Below are positions 1-8,340 of a DNA stretch of 64,000 bases, piece after piece. Numbering within the stretch: position 1 is the first letter of the stretch; each line of letters begins with the position of its first letter. This stretch comes from Sediminibacterium sp. (lineage in GTDB: Bacteria > Bacteroidota > Bacteroidia > Chitinophagales > Chitinophagaceae). The notes beneath the pieces are model-generated. The model was not told the DNA's origin. It worked only from the letters and a program-made list of their open reading frames with translations, and searched no databases. A program made the position numbers and the translations under genes. The stretch lies in contig JAEUVE010000020.1 in the NCBI GenBank assembly GCA_016786865.1, positions 118,912 through 182,911 on the forward strand, given 5' to 3'.

Positions 1-6
1 GCAGCA

Positions 7-22
7 CTACATATTTATGTGA
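7..22. promoter_or_regulatory. Inverted repeat, third copy of a putative 7-2-7 operator
   Basis: CTACATATTTATGTGA matches, with one or two differences, the sites at 2054-2069 and 6293-6308. It lies just beyond the stop codon of the minus-strand DinB-like gene, so it could serve a gene that starts left of the window. Being at the edge, its context cannot be judged. Confidence 0.4.
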
Positions 23-28
23 TGGGAG

Positions 29-598
29 CTACTTGTCGATGATTCTTTTTATTTGTACAAAATGACGTTCTGCATGTGCCATTACGAAACAAAATGCATC
101 ACCTGATTTCAAACGGATAAGGGAACTGAGTGAAGTGGTTACACGGGTATGCAGCAGATCTGCGCTTTCCGCGAGCTTTAAAAGGCTGTTCATGTGCTGC
201 AAGTGCTGTTCAAACTCAAGCAATACGGCTGCGCTATCCAGATTCGCAGCAGGCACTGCGTTGGACGGCGCTTTCATTTTAGAGGCTACAGAACCATCCG
301 CCCGCGGTTTCATCATACGGGTAAAATAACCTCCCAGCCATCCGGATTTAAAGTAAGGTTGTGCCGCCATATTTTTCTTTCTGCTCTCCCTGAAGGCATC
401 TTCCAGTCTGGGGAGATACCATCTGCTGTAAAAATTCAGGTGATCCAGTACCTGTATAGCAGACCATCCTCCATTCTGGGGTGGTTGGTTTAAAACTGCG
501 TTGGACTGCACAGCAATTTTTTCGTGAAAATACTGCCCCGTTTCCTCCAATGAAGTACGAAGGGATTGTAATAATTGTCTTGTTGTTTGCATAATCAT
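29..598 (-). CDS. DinB-like four-helix-bundle protein
   Basis: The 189-residue protein resembles the DinB/YfiT superfamily of metal-binding four-helix bundles, whose members include damage-induced proteins and thiol S-transferases. It has the three expected histidines: one in LDHL near residue 53 and a pair in HAERH near residues 175 and 179. The frame is open to a TTG at 613, but ATG codons at 598 and 592 are better starts, so 598 is used; no clear ribosome binding site is visible. A terminator-like hairpin separates it from the Crp/Fnr gene upstream on the same strand, so it probably has its own promoter in the short gap. The substrate is unknown. Confidence 0.75.
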   Translation of the reverse strand: MIMQTTRQLLQSLRTSLEETGQYFHEKIAVQSNAVLNQPPQNGGWSAIQVLDHLNFYSRWYLPRLEDAFRESRKKNMAAQPYFKSGWLGGYFTRMMKPRADGSVASKMKAPSNAVPAANLDSAAVLLEFEQHLQHMNSLLKLAESADLLHTRVTTSLSSLIRLKSGDAFCFVMAHAERHFVQIKRIIDK

Positions 599-634
599 TG
601 ATTTATGCAGCAAAATTCAATCAGGGCGAAAAAA

Positions 635-660
635 TAAATCTTGGCGCTTACCAAGATTTA
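635..660 (-). terminator. Rho-independent terminator after the Crp/Fnr gene
   Basis: The arms TAAATCTTGG and CCAAGATTTA form a perfect 10-bp stem around a 6-nt loop. On the minus strand the stem is followed by six T residues. The TAA stop codon of the Crp/Fnr gene is the first base triplet of the hairpin. Confidence 0.8.
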
Positions 661-1245
661 AATGACAATCGAATTCAATAATTTACTGAAAGTGGTTGCA
701 TCCAGGCCAAGATAAGATGCCAGGTACTTATGGGGAATCATATTCAGTATATGCGGGCTTCTCTTCAAAAGAGAACGAAACCGGTCCTCCGCAGAAAACA
801 CCATCACTTCTGCCTGCCGGCGAAGCACTCCTTTTAATGCAGCAGCAGTAGCCAGCCTTACAAAACGTTCAATATTGGGATATTGATTAATTAGTCGCTG
901 AAATTCACTGTAGGGTAAGCGCAGCATACTTGTTGCAGTAATGGCCTCGAAACTCAGATCACTCGGCTGCTGCAGCTGAAAAGAATCGGGGACTCCACTG
1001 AAAGAGGGCGGGTACGTAAATACGAGAGTAACCTCTCTGTGTGTATCGTCTAAATAATAGGCCCGTTGTATGCCTGATGTTACAAAATAAAGATACTTCT
1101 CCACTTCGCCAGCCCTGGTTATCAGCTCCTTTCTTTTATAATGCACTTCCTGCCAGCTGCTGCTGAAAGCCTCCCACTCAGCAAAAGAGAGCGGGTGAAT
1201 GCTGTTTACAAATTGTTGAAGTTGCTGTGCAATATGCGAATCCAT
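658..1245 (-). CDS. Crp/Fnr family transcriptional regulator
   Basis: The 195-residue protein has an N-terminal cyclic-nucleotide-binding-like beta roll (about residues 25-120, including a FVTSG segment). A C-terminal winged helix ends in an HTH-like segment, YLASYLGLDATTFSKLLN. Length and layout match the short Crp/Fnr-like regulators common in Bacteroidota. There are no Fnr-type cysteine clusters, so iron-sulfur sensing is unlikely; the ligand is unknown. The DinB-like gene downstream is a candidate neighbour target, but a terminator lies between them. The ATG at 1245 is the only obvious start. Confidence 0.85.
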   Translation of the reverse strand: MDSHIAQQLQQFVNSIHPLSFAEWEAFSSSWQEVHYKRKELITRAGEVEKYLYFVTSGIQRAYYLDDTHREVTLVFTYPPSFSGVPDSFQLQQPSDLSFEAITATSMLRLPYSEFQRLINQYPNIERFVRLATAAALKGVLRRQAEVMVFSAEDRFRSLLKRSPHILNMIPHKYLASYLGLDATTFSKLLNSIVI

Positions 1246-1266
1246 AATGTAAAGTTAATCAATAAA

Positions 1267-1287
1267 GGCCCCGGAAAAACCGGGGCC
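1267..1287 (-). terminator. GC-rich hairpin, probable terminator
   Basis: GGCCCCGG and CCGGGGCC pair around five A residues. On the minus strand the stem is followed by TTTATT. It lies 60 bp past the stop of the GIN-domain gene and before the Crp/Fnr gene. A weaker ATCACCA/TGGTGAT hairpin sits between them at 1311-1328. Confidence 0.6.
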
Positions 1288-1346
1288 CCTGCTTTATGAA
1301 CCCTACTGCCATCACCATTTCTGGTGATAAACCAAACCAACTTTAT

Positions 1347-1868
1347 TTATTTTTCAAAGCTTTTACTGCTCTCATCTACAACTACACCTCCTGTTGCCTT
1401 TTCCACTTTCAGATTAATATCGTCGCCTGAACGTACATAAATCTGGCCTTTATTCGAAAGCGACACTTTGCCTTTTCCGTCGATGGTAACATAGAGTTTG
1501 GGGGAATTCAGATTGCTTTCGGTCTGAACAGTTACATTTCCTATCACTTCCAGGTATTCGAGCTGATTGGCCGGCACCCGCACGGTAACCGGATTATTTC
1601 TGTTTACTGAACAGCCGTCTACCACCAGCTTGTTTTTATAATAGGTAGTGCTTACCTGTTCTGCCTCTTTGGTATCGGCCACTTCTACCGTTTTAGTGTC
1701 ATCATTCACCAGAATGATATTCAGATTGCCCATCAGGGTTAATCTTTTGTAAGAAGCTGCTGAACGTTCACCATTGCTGTACATCGGGTGCATGGCTGTT
1801 TTTGCAAATCCAGACAACGCAACTGCAGCTGTCAGGGTAAGAAGAAATAATTTTTTCATGGTCGTCAT
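1347..1868 (-). CDS. Secreted GIN-domain (DUF2807-like) protein
   Basis: This 173-residue protein starts with a clear signal peptide (MKKLFLLTLTAAVALSGFA) followed by a repetitive beta-rich region. Phrases such as LEVIGNVTVQTESNLNSPKLYVTIDGKGKVSLSN are written here only in outline; they are typical of the GIN/DUF2807 beta-helix domain, annotated as a putative adhesin head. The frame is open upstream to 1955, but the extension has no signal character and ATG codons at 1868 and 1859 precede the signal peptide, so 1868 is used. It is divergent from the histidine kinase gene, with 253 bp between them. A role at the cell surface is likely but unproven. Confidence 0.7.
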   Translation of the reverse strand: MTTMKKLFLLTLTAAVALSGFAKTAMHPMYSNGERSAASYKRLTLMGNLNIILVNDDTKTVEVADTKEAEQVSTTYYKNKLVVDGCSVNRNNPVTVRVPANQLEYLEVIGNVTVQTESNLNSPKLYVTIDGKGKVSLSNKGQIYVRSGDDINLKVEKATGGVVVDESSKSFEK

Positions 1869-2121
1869 TTTTATTTGTTTAATTTTTAAGTCAGAACAAA
1901 TTTGGTGTTTAAAAAACCCGCACACAACCGCACATTGATGTGAATATTTCCGCAAATAATCCCCATGAGAAGAAAAACAAAGCAGGATTTACAATTCATC
2001 CCTGCCCACAACCGTTTAAAAGCCGTTTAACGCTTTATTTAACAGCACTGCGGCCACATAAATATGTGGTTTTCTACACGGGACATCAATTATTCAAAAC
2101 AGCTTATTAGATTTGTTAAAC
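1869..2121. other. Divergent intergenic region
   Basis: This 253-bp gap separates the divergent GIN-domain and histidine kinase genes and should hold both promoters. It contains the direct repeat CCGTTTAA twice near 2015-2035 and the 7-2-7 inverted repeat at 2054-2069. No RNA gene is apparent. Confidence 0.5.
2054..2069. promoter_or_regulatory. Inverted repeat, putative operator before the histidine kinase
   Basis: CCACATA and TATGTGG are perfect 7-bp half sites separated by AA. The site ends 52 bp before the kinase start codon. The same arrangement occurs 47 bp before the response regulator gene. NarL-type regulators are known to bind heptamers in 7-2-7 inverted repeats; recognition by the local regulator is inferred. 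Confidence 0.55.
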
Positions 2122-5100
2122 ATGAGAAAAACAGCCTTCCTGATTCTTTTCCTAAGCTGCTTCCGGCCAATGTTTGCACAACAGGAAGGGTATGGATTCC
2201 TCCGTCTTGGAACAGAAGATGGTTTGGGTATGGCCTCCAATGTAGTATACAGTATCTATCAGGATGAGCGCGGATTTATGTGGGTTGGTTCCGCTAATGG
2301 CCTGCAAAGATTTGATGGAAACCGCTTCATCAATTATGGCACCAGCAGGGCGGGAACAGATGAACTGCCGATGGCCGATCTGTCTCAGATCATTCCCGGG
2401 AAAGAACATGAGCTCTGGCTGTTTTTTCCAACACGCAATACTGTCGGGTTATTCAACACACAAAAACTGAAGTTTTCGAATATCCCAATACAGACCACCC
2501 GAAGTATTCCTGCCAGAACCAGCATGAGATTATACAAAGACAGCAGGGGAAATATTTACATCCACATGCTTAAATACGGGCTATTAAAATACAGTCCGGA
2601 AAAAAAAGCTTTCACAGATGACACCGAAATTAAGTTTCCCAAGGGCTGGTTTAGTGGGCATTTCTTTTATGAGGATACGATTAAAAGACAGTTCTGGTTT
2701 CCTTGTGCAGATAGTGGAATAGCTGTTTACGACATGGCCTCAAAACAAATGTTTACCCGCAGGAACAATCCGCTCAATATTCCACTGCTGAATGAAACCG
2801 TTTTTAACAAGGGGCTTTCAGAAATCCACATTGATAAACAAAGACGTTACTGGATATTCAATTGGGCAGATAAACACATCCGAAGATGTTTTGATTATTC
2901 AGGCAGGCAGTTAACGGATACTGCCGGAATTAACTCCAACCCGCAATACGAAGAAACACGTTATTTCTTTGAAACAAAAAATGGTGTTTTATGGCTGTAC
3001 GGAAATAACAGTTTGTATAGTTTCAACAAAAGGTTAAACAGATTCATTTACTACAAAAGTACTTTTGGCAATACCCTGAGCATTCAGTACGAATCTGTAT
3101 ACCAGATTATAGAAGACAAAGAATCCAATATCTGGATGGCCACAGATAATGGATTGTATATGACGGGAGAACACAGCGGGTCTGCGGATGTAAGTAACTA
3201 TCTGTTCAGTGAAGAAAAACGAGGGATTGAAATTACAGACATGATCGAACTCACCAACGGTGAGCGATGGCTCAGTACCTGGGGAAGCGGGGTGATTTCC
3301 ATGAAAAAAAACCTGAAAAGCTATACCAATAAAGTATACGACCAGATGCCGGCTATGAGCGAAGAAAGCAAGATCAATTACAAGCAAACCTGGAGTTTAT
3401 ACCAGCATACCGATGGCAGGGTATGGATTGGTTGTCAGGCGGGGAAGTACATGATATATGATACGGCACTTAAAAAAACCTATTTTCTGGAAGCCAGGGA
3501 ACTGGAAAAATCAACAATTCGTTTCATTACCGGAGATGCAAAAGGAAATATCTGGATGAGTACCCAGCAGGGACATGTTGCCAGATACGATGGCAAGAAG
3601 TTTACAGTAACCAAAAAATTTGGCACCATCGTTCGTAAAATTCTTATAGACAATGAAGGATTACTCTGGCTGGCTACTTTGGATCAGGGATTGTATTGTT
3701 TAAGTGCAGACGGTACCAGGATACTCAGGCATTACACTTCAGGTAGTCCGGATAATGCGTTGTTTCAGACAGGAGGAGCGGATATTGATCAGCTCAACGA
3801 CAGTACACTGGTTTTTGCTGCCGGTGCAATGAACTTCATCAATAAAAAAACCGGAAAAGTAAGATGGCTCACGATCGAAGATGGCTTACCGGGCAACTCT
3901 GTTTTACGTATCAGAAAAGACGATAAGGGAAATCTCTGGATGATTACCAAAAACGGGCTCTGCCGGTATAACCCCAACAACAATCGGGTAACCGTATATG
4001 GCAGAAAGGATGGAATCATGATTTCCAATCTCACCACAGAAGCAGATCTGAAATGCAGCGACGGATCTATCATGTTTGGCGGGGCAAACGGATTTTTATT
4101 TTTCCACCCTTCCACTTTTACCAATAAAGTGCAGCCTCCGGATGTGGCCATCACCGACTTTAAGCTGCTCAATACATTTATACCGGTCGACTCCTTACTA
4201 GGTTTGCCGGAAGTGAGGCTCCACTCACATCAAAATGCTTTTTCCATCTATTTTTCCGCACTCAGCTATATGCAGCGGGATAAGCTGACCTATTATTATA
4301 AAATGGAGGGAATAGACAAAGACTGGATTAAGGCAGATCGGATAACGCAGGTAAACTACTCCCATATCCAGCCAGGAAATTATGTATTCAGGGCATTTTG
4401 TGAAGACAACGATGGAAACAGATCAGGTAACATCATTTCACTAAATATCTATATCAGACCACCATTCTGGCGTACCGGATGGTTCATCAGCATTTTACTT
4501 ACGATTATTGTATTGGTTGCATATGGCATGCACCGGCTCAGGATCAATAAATTCATTGCTGTAGAGAAAATCCGAAACAGGGTGTCCCGGGACCTGCACG
4601 ATGATATGGGCAGCACACTAAGCACCATCAATATTCTGAGCTCTATGGCCAAAGCCAGACTCGACGATAGATTAAAAATTGGGGAATACCTGAATAAAAT
4701 TTCAGATAACAGCCAGCGGATGATGGAAGCTATGGACGACATTGTATGGAGCATTAAGCCTGCCAATGACAATATGCAAAAAACAGTTGCAAGGATGCGG
4801 GAATTTGCCACCAATGTACTCGAAGCCAAAAATATTGAGCTTGAATTCAGGGTAACCGAAGCTGTATACGATGTTAAACTGGGTATGGAAGCCAGGAAAG
4901 ATTTTTTCCTGATTTTTAAAGAGGCTGTTAACAATGCAGCTAAGTACTCCAAATGCACCAAGGCCAGCATAACGATATATGTAGAGAATAAAAGACTCTA
5001 TTTATCTGTATCGGACAATGGTATTGGCTTTAATCCAGATTTGGCTGATAGTGGGAACGGTCTAGGTAATATCCGGAAAAGAGCAGATGCACTTCATGGA

Positions 5101-5166
5101 AATCTCCAAATCATTTCAGGACAAGAGGAAGGAACTACTGTAAAACTAATTATTCCGGTTTCGTAA
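2122..5166 (+). CDS. Sensor histidine kinase with two-component-regulator propeller
   Basis: The 1014-residue protein begins with a signal peptide. It continues with a periplasmic propeller built from repeats such as DERGFMWVGSANGLQ and DDKGNLWMITKNGLCRYNP, then a Y_Y_Y domain (TYYYKMEGIDKDWI, about residues 705-770). One transmembrane helix follows near 785-803. The cytoplasmic part has a HisKA_3 dimerisation domain with LHDDMGSTL (His about 826), then an HATPase domain with N box EAVNNAAKYSK and glycine boxes DNGIGF and GNGLGN. This is the NarX/DesK type, which pairs with LuxR-type regulators such as the one at 6356. Bacteroidota propeller kinases often sense glycans, but the ligand here is unknown. 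The frame opens at a TTG at 2113; the ATG at 2122 is preferred. Confidence 0.93.
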   Translation: MRKTAFLILFLSCFRPMFAQQEGYGFLRLGTEDGLGMASNVVYSIYQDERGFMWVGSANGLQRFDGNRFINYGTSRAGTDELPMADLSQIIPGKEHELWLFFPTRNTVGLFNTQKLKFSNIPIQTTRSIPARTSMRLYKDSRGNIYIHMLKYGLLKYSPEKKAFTDDTEIKFPKGWFSGHFFYEDTIKRQFWFPCADSGIAVYDMASKQMFTRRNNPLNIPLLNETVFNKGLSEIHIDKQRRYWIFNWADKHIRRCFDYSGRQLTDTAGINSNPQYEETRYFFETKNGVLWLYGNNSLYSFNKRLNRFIYYKSTFGNTLSIQYESVYQIIEDKESNIWMATDNGLYMTGEHSGSADVSNYLFSEEKRGIEITDMIELTNGERWLSTWGSGVISMKKNLKSYTNKVYDQMPAMSEESKINYKQTWSLYQHTDGRVWIGCQAGKYMIYDTALKKTYFLEARELEKSTIRFITGDAKGNIWMSTQQGHVARYDGKKFTVTKKFGTIVRKILIDNEGLLWLATLDQGLYCLSADGTRILRHYTSGSPDNALFQTGGADIDQLNDSTLVFAAGAMNFINKKTGKVRWLTIEDGLPGNSVLRIRKDDKGNLWMITKNGLCRYNPNNNRVTVYGRKDGIMISNLTTEADLKCSDGSIMFGGANGFLFFHPSTFTNKVQPPDVAITDFKLLNTFIPVDSLLGLPEVRLHSHQNAFSIYFSALSYMQRDKLTYYYKMEGIDKDWIKADRITQVNYSHIQPGNYVFRAFCEDNDGNRSGNIISLNIYIRPPFWRTGWFISILLTIIVLVAYGMHRLRINKFIAVEKIRNRVSRDLHDDMGSTLSTINILSSMAKARLDDRLKIGEYLNKISDNSQRMMEAMDDIVWSIKPANDNMQKTVARMREFATNVLEAKNIELEFRVTEAVYDVKLGMEARKDFFLIFKEAVNNAAKYSKCTKASITIYVENKRLYLSVSDNGIGFNPDLADSGNGLGNIRKRADALHGNLQIISGQEEGTTVKLIIPVS

Positions 5167-5179
5167 AAGTTTCCATTGC

Positions 5180-6286
5180 ATGAGTAGATTATTAAGTCTG
5201 AAATTCAGGTTCTTCACTTTCATAAGCATCACCATGCTGGCTTATGTTCATGGATACAACCTGAACAACAACTACCTGTCTCCTTTTAGTATGGTAGAAG
5301 AACCACTTAGCTTTACTACATTCTTTGAATACCTCACAGCCAATGGATTACTTCGATTCAGGATTCCATTACTTTTTTTGATTTCGGGATACCTGTTTGC
5401 CTACAACGATCAACGGCCTTATGGTGCTACTATCCGGAAAAGATTCAAAACCCTCGTTGTTCCTTATCTGCTGTGGAGTGCTCTGGCCTTATTGTTTACC
5501 TTCCTGTTGCAGCAAATTCCCTTTACTGCAGAAATTGTAGCCGGGAGCAGGCTCGACCAGTTGGGAGATAACCGTCCTTATACAGAAATCGGTTGGGCAG
5601 GAGTATTTACCCGATTAATAATTGCACCCATCGATTATCCGCTCTGGTTTATCCTCGCGCTTTTTTTCTATAACCTTATTTATCCTTTTATCAGGTGGAT
5701 ATTGGCAACGGCACCCTATGTATGGCTTCCTTTTACATTTCTTTTGTGGTTGATCCTGATTCAGTTCTGGATCGTCGACGGTTCCGGTTTATTCTTTTTT
5801 TCCCTTGGAATCTGGCTGCAGAAAAAGAACTACAGCCTGGAGAAGAAGCCTTCCTGGTTAAGCGTAGGTGTTTTTTTTATTTTGTTTATCGGCATTTGTG
5901 TCATCAAGACCTTTATGGCTTTTGAGCTGGATCCTGAACTGTTTTTAAGCAGGTTACTGGTTGCGATTCTTTTTAAAGTTGCAGTTTTATGCGGGTTATT
6001 GTCTATCTGGTATGGTTCTGATGAAGTAGTGAAGTGGTGTATGAATAAGAAGTGGTTTCACCAGATAAGTGGATACGCTTTTTTTATTTTTGCAGCACAT
6101 GTACCCTTATTGCCTTATACCATGCATTTTGCCACGAAATACTTCAGCTTTCTCCCTTATCACCGACTAACGCTCTACCTCGTGGTACCCGGTCTGATTG
6201 TGTTATTTTGTATATTCTCCGGTAGCCTGCTGAAGCGATATTTGCCTAAATTTTACCTCCTGCTAACAGGTGGAAGAGGGTTTTAA
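5180..6286 (+). CDS. Membrane acyltransferase (acyltransferase 3 family)
   Basis: The 368-residue polytopic protein has about ten hydrophobic segments. It carries the family pattern of an N-terminal YVHGYN histidine followed by an RFRIPLLFLISGYLF segment. Acyltransferase 3 proteins move acetyl or other acyl groups onto sugars, lipids or antibiotics at the inner membrane. The gene starts 13 bp after the kinase stop codon and is probably co-transcribed with it. This suggests the signalling pair is tied to a cell-surface modification. The acceptor molecule cannot be told from sequence. Confidence 0.88.
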   Translation: MSRLLSLKFRFFTFISITMLAYVHGYNLNNNYLSPFSMVEEPLSFTTFFEYLTANGLLRFRIPLLFLISGYLFAYNDQRPYGATIRKRFKTLVVPYLLWSALALLFTFLLQQIPFTAEIVAGSRLDQLGDNRPYTEIGWAGVFTRLIIAPIDYPLWFILALFFYNLIYPFIRWILATAPYVWLPFTFLLWLILIQFWIVDGSGLFFFSLGIWLQKKNYSLEKKPSWLSVGVFFILFIGICVIKTFMAFELDPELFLSRLLVAILFKVAVLCGLLSIWYGSDEVVKWCMNKKWFHQISGYAFFIFAAHVPLLPYTMHFATKYFSFLPYHRLTLYLVVPGLIVLFCIFSGSLLKRYLPKFYLLLTGGRGF

Positions 6287-6292
6287 TCGTTT

Positions 6293-6308
6293 CCACATAT
6301 TTATGTGA
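6293..6308. promoter_or_regulatory. Inverted repeat, putative operator before the response regulator
   Basis: CCACATA-TT-TATGTGA has the same 7-2-7 layout as the site before the kinase gene. It ends 47 bp before the ATG of the response regulator. The matching position suggests co-regulation or autoregulation of the two genes. Confidence 0.55.
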
Positions 6309-6355
6309 TTGTTTTAACAATTCTTTCTCTCTACTTTTATTAAATAATCAATGAA

Positions 6356-6988
6356 ATGGTCAAAGTACTGATATACGAAGACAATCCCCAGTTAAGAGAA
6401 GGACTTACCATGTTAATAGACGGAAGCGATGGCTTCCGGGTACTTGCATCTTTTAAGAATTGTAACAATGTAGTAGACGAGGTTGCTGCCTTCAAGCCGG
6501 ATGTGGTACTAATGGATATAGATATGCCCGGCACCAATGGGGTTGATGGCCTGAAACTGATCAGAGAGTCCAATACAGAGGTAAAAGTGCTGATGCTCAC
6601 CGTATTCGACGACAATAAAAATGTTTTTGAATCCATTCGGAGCGGAGCAAACGGATATATCCTGAAAAAGACAGCACCGGCCCGGTTGCTGGAATATATA
6701 GCAGAAGCTGCGAGTGGTGGTGCCCCTATGACTGCAAGTATAGCCACGCAGGTACTTAAAATGTTTTCGACCATGAACAATGAAAAGGGAGAAGACTATA
6801 ACCTGAGTGATCGGGAAAAGCAGGTTCTTCAATTTCTGGTGAATGGATACAGCTATAAAATGATTGCGGCAGAAATGATTATTGCAATAGACACTGTAAG
6901 GAGCCACATCAAGAAAATCTACGACAAACTTCACGTAAACAGCAAAAGCGAGGCGGTAGCCAAAGCTTTTAAAGACAAGATTATATAA
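6356..6988 (+). CDS. NarL/FixJ-type response regulator
   Basis: This 210-residue protein has a receiver domain (residues 1-120) with acidic residues E8 and D9. The phosphoacceptor Asp54 lies in LMDIDMPG, Thr82 is conserved, and a lysine follows in YILKK. A C-terminal LuxR-type HTH (about 145-205) reads LSDREKQVLQFLVNGYS and TVRSHIKKIYDKL. It is the natural partner of the kinase at 2122. It is separated from the acyltransferase gene by 69 bp that hold the inverted repeat at 6293-6308, so it probably has its own promoter. Confidence 0.94.
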   Translation: MVKVLIYEDNPQLREGLTMLIDGSDGFRVLASFKNCNNVVDEVAAFKPDVVLMDIDMPGTNGVDGLKLIRESNTEVKVLMLTVFDDNKNVFESIRSGANGYILKKTAPARLLEYIAEAASGGAPMTASIATQVLKMFSTMNNEKGEDYNLSDREKQVLQFLVNGYSYKMIAAEMIIAIDTVRSHIKKIYDKLHVNSKSEAVAKAFKDKII

Positions 6989-7043
6989 GACCAGGGTAAG
7001 GAAAAACAGTTAACTTTGTTTATCATAAGGAATACCCCGTTCT

Positions 7044-7820
7044 ATGAATCTGGCTATCAGTAAACAACTTTTTATCGTTGGTGGCGCCACCTCCGGTTTG
7101 GGGGAAGCCATCGCCAACGAATTATTAAAGGAGGGAGCTCATATTATTGCAATCGCAAGAAATCAGGAGAAACTACTCTGCTTACTCAAGCAGGCTCCTG
7201 AGCAGGTAGAAATACTATCAGGAGATCTTTCCAAACCAGAGGTACTAAATAAATTGCTTACCCTGGTTGGAGACCGGCAAGTGCATGGCATTGTCGTAAA
7301 TGCTGGTGGCCCCCCTGCAAAAACCGTTTTAGAAACCACTTTAGAAGACTGGGATGATGCCTATCAATTGTTGGTTCGCTGGAAAGTAGCACTAATGCAG
7401 GCGTTCATACCAAAAATGGCTGCTGCTGAATACGGAAGAATCGTATTTATAGAAAGTGTTGCTGTAAAGCAACCGATCGAGAACCTGGTATTGAGCAATT
7501 CCCTGAGACTGGCTGTTGTAGGAATGGTTAAAACACTCTCGCAGGAAATTGCAGGATCAGGAATCACAATGAATATTCTGGGACCAGGATCGCACGATAC
7601 CCCCGCCGTAAACCGATTGTACCAGAAAAAATCAGCACAAACAGGACGCTCATTTGAAGAAGTAAGAGCAGCATCCATCAGGCAATTGCCTGCAGGGATG
7701 CTCGGCAACCCGGCAGATTTTGCAAGCCTGGCAGTATGGTTACTGAGTCCGATGAGCCGATCTGTTACAGGACAAACCATTACAGTGGATGGAGGAACCG
7801 TAAAAGGTACTTTTGGTTAG
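7044..7820 (+). CDS. SDR-family protein with atypical active site
   Basis: The 258-residue protein has the Rossmann dinucleotide-binding motif GGATSGLG near residue 13, an NAGG segment near 90, and a C-terminal GQTITVDGGTVKG typical of FabG-like SDRs. The usual Ser-Tyr-x3-Lys catalytic set is not intact. In the region VFIESVAVKQPIENLVLSN the serine is present, but the expected Tyr and Lys positions hold non-polar and Arg residues. This pattern is known in the BKR-like subgroup of putative reductases. The protein may therefore be a divergent reductase or a non-catalytic binder. The MarR gene begins 28 bp downstream and may share its transcript. Confidence 0.82.
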   Translation: MNLAISKQLFIVGGATSGLGEAIANELLKEGAHIIAIARNQEKLLCLLKQAPEQVEILSGDLSKPEVLNKLLTLVGDRQVHGIVVNAGGPPAKTVLETTLEDWDDAYQLLVRWKVALMQAFIPKMAAAEYGRIVFIESVAVKQPIENLVLSNSLRLAVVGMVKTLSQEIAGSGITMNILGPGSHDTPAVNRLYQKKSAQTGRSFEEVRAASIRQLPAGMLGNPADFASLAVWLLSPMSRSVTGQTITVDGGTVKGTFG

Positions 7821-7848
7821 TTCTGTAATTAAAAGAACAACAAACCGA

Positions 7849-8337
7849 ATGGCCATGATAAAGAAAACCCTGGACGCTTCAGTGATATTTCACATCGTAA
7901 AATTCTCTGAGACCTGGAAAAGAAATGGCGAAACAATTACTGCTAAATACGGAATTACCACGCAGCAATGGCTGATCCTGCTCTTGCTCGCAAAAGACCC
8001 CAACATCCTATACTTCAGGTATGTTTCTCATAAAAAACCCATGATGGCAAAGGAAATAGCCAATGCATTAAATGTAAGCCGGGCAAATGTTACCAACCTG
8101 CTGAATATTCTGATTCAAAAGGGTTTGATAACCCAGCAGGAAGACAGTTCAGATGCCAGAAGAAAAAGGCTGTTGCTCACCCGGTTAGGAACAAAACTGA
8201 TTAACCAGATTGAAAAAGAAAGAACCTGTTACAACAAAAAAATTTTTTCGGGTTTTGCTATTAATCAAAAAAAACAGGTGAATGAATTCATAGATCTTTG
8301 CCTGGAAAAAATGTATACAGAAGCCGGTACCCATTAA
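7849..8337 (+). CDS. MarR family transcriptional regulator
   Basis: The 162-residue protein has a winged helix-turn-helix with MAKEIANALNVSRANVTNLL as recognition region. The wing, DSSDARRKRLLLT, is the hallmark DxRxxR-type wing of MarR proteins. Flanking helices would form the dimer interface. The frame is open back to a TTG at 7813 that overlaps the SDR gene; the ATG at 7849 (or 7855) is more likely. It may regulate the SDR gene just upstream; the effector is unknown. Its stop codon lies only 3 bp from the stop of the convergent gene at 8341. Confidence 0.88.
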   Translation: MAMIKKTLDASVIFHIVKFSETWKRNGETITAKYGITTQQWLILLLLAKDPNILYFRYVSHKKPMMAKEIANALNVSRANVTNLLNILIQKGLITQQEDSSDARRKRLLLTRLGTKLINQIEKERTCYNKKIFSGFAINQKKQVNEFIDLCLEKMYTEAGTH

Positions 8338-8340
8338 AAG

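Noticed and set aside
4449..4970. Long reading frame on the minus strand inside the histidine kinase gene
   Set aside because: It is antisense to conserved kinase domains and shows no protein-family pattern; it reflects codon bias of the real gene.
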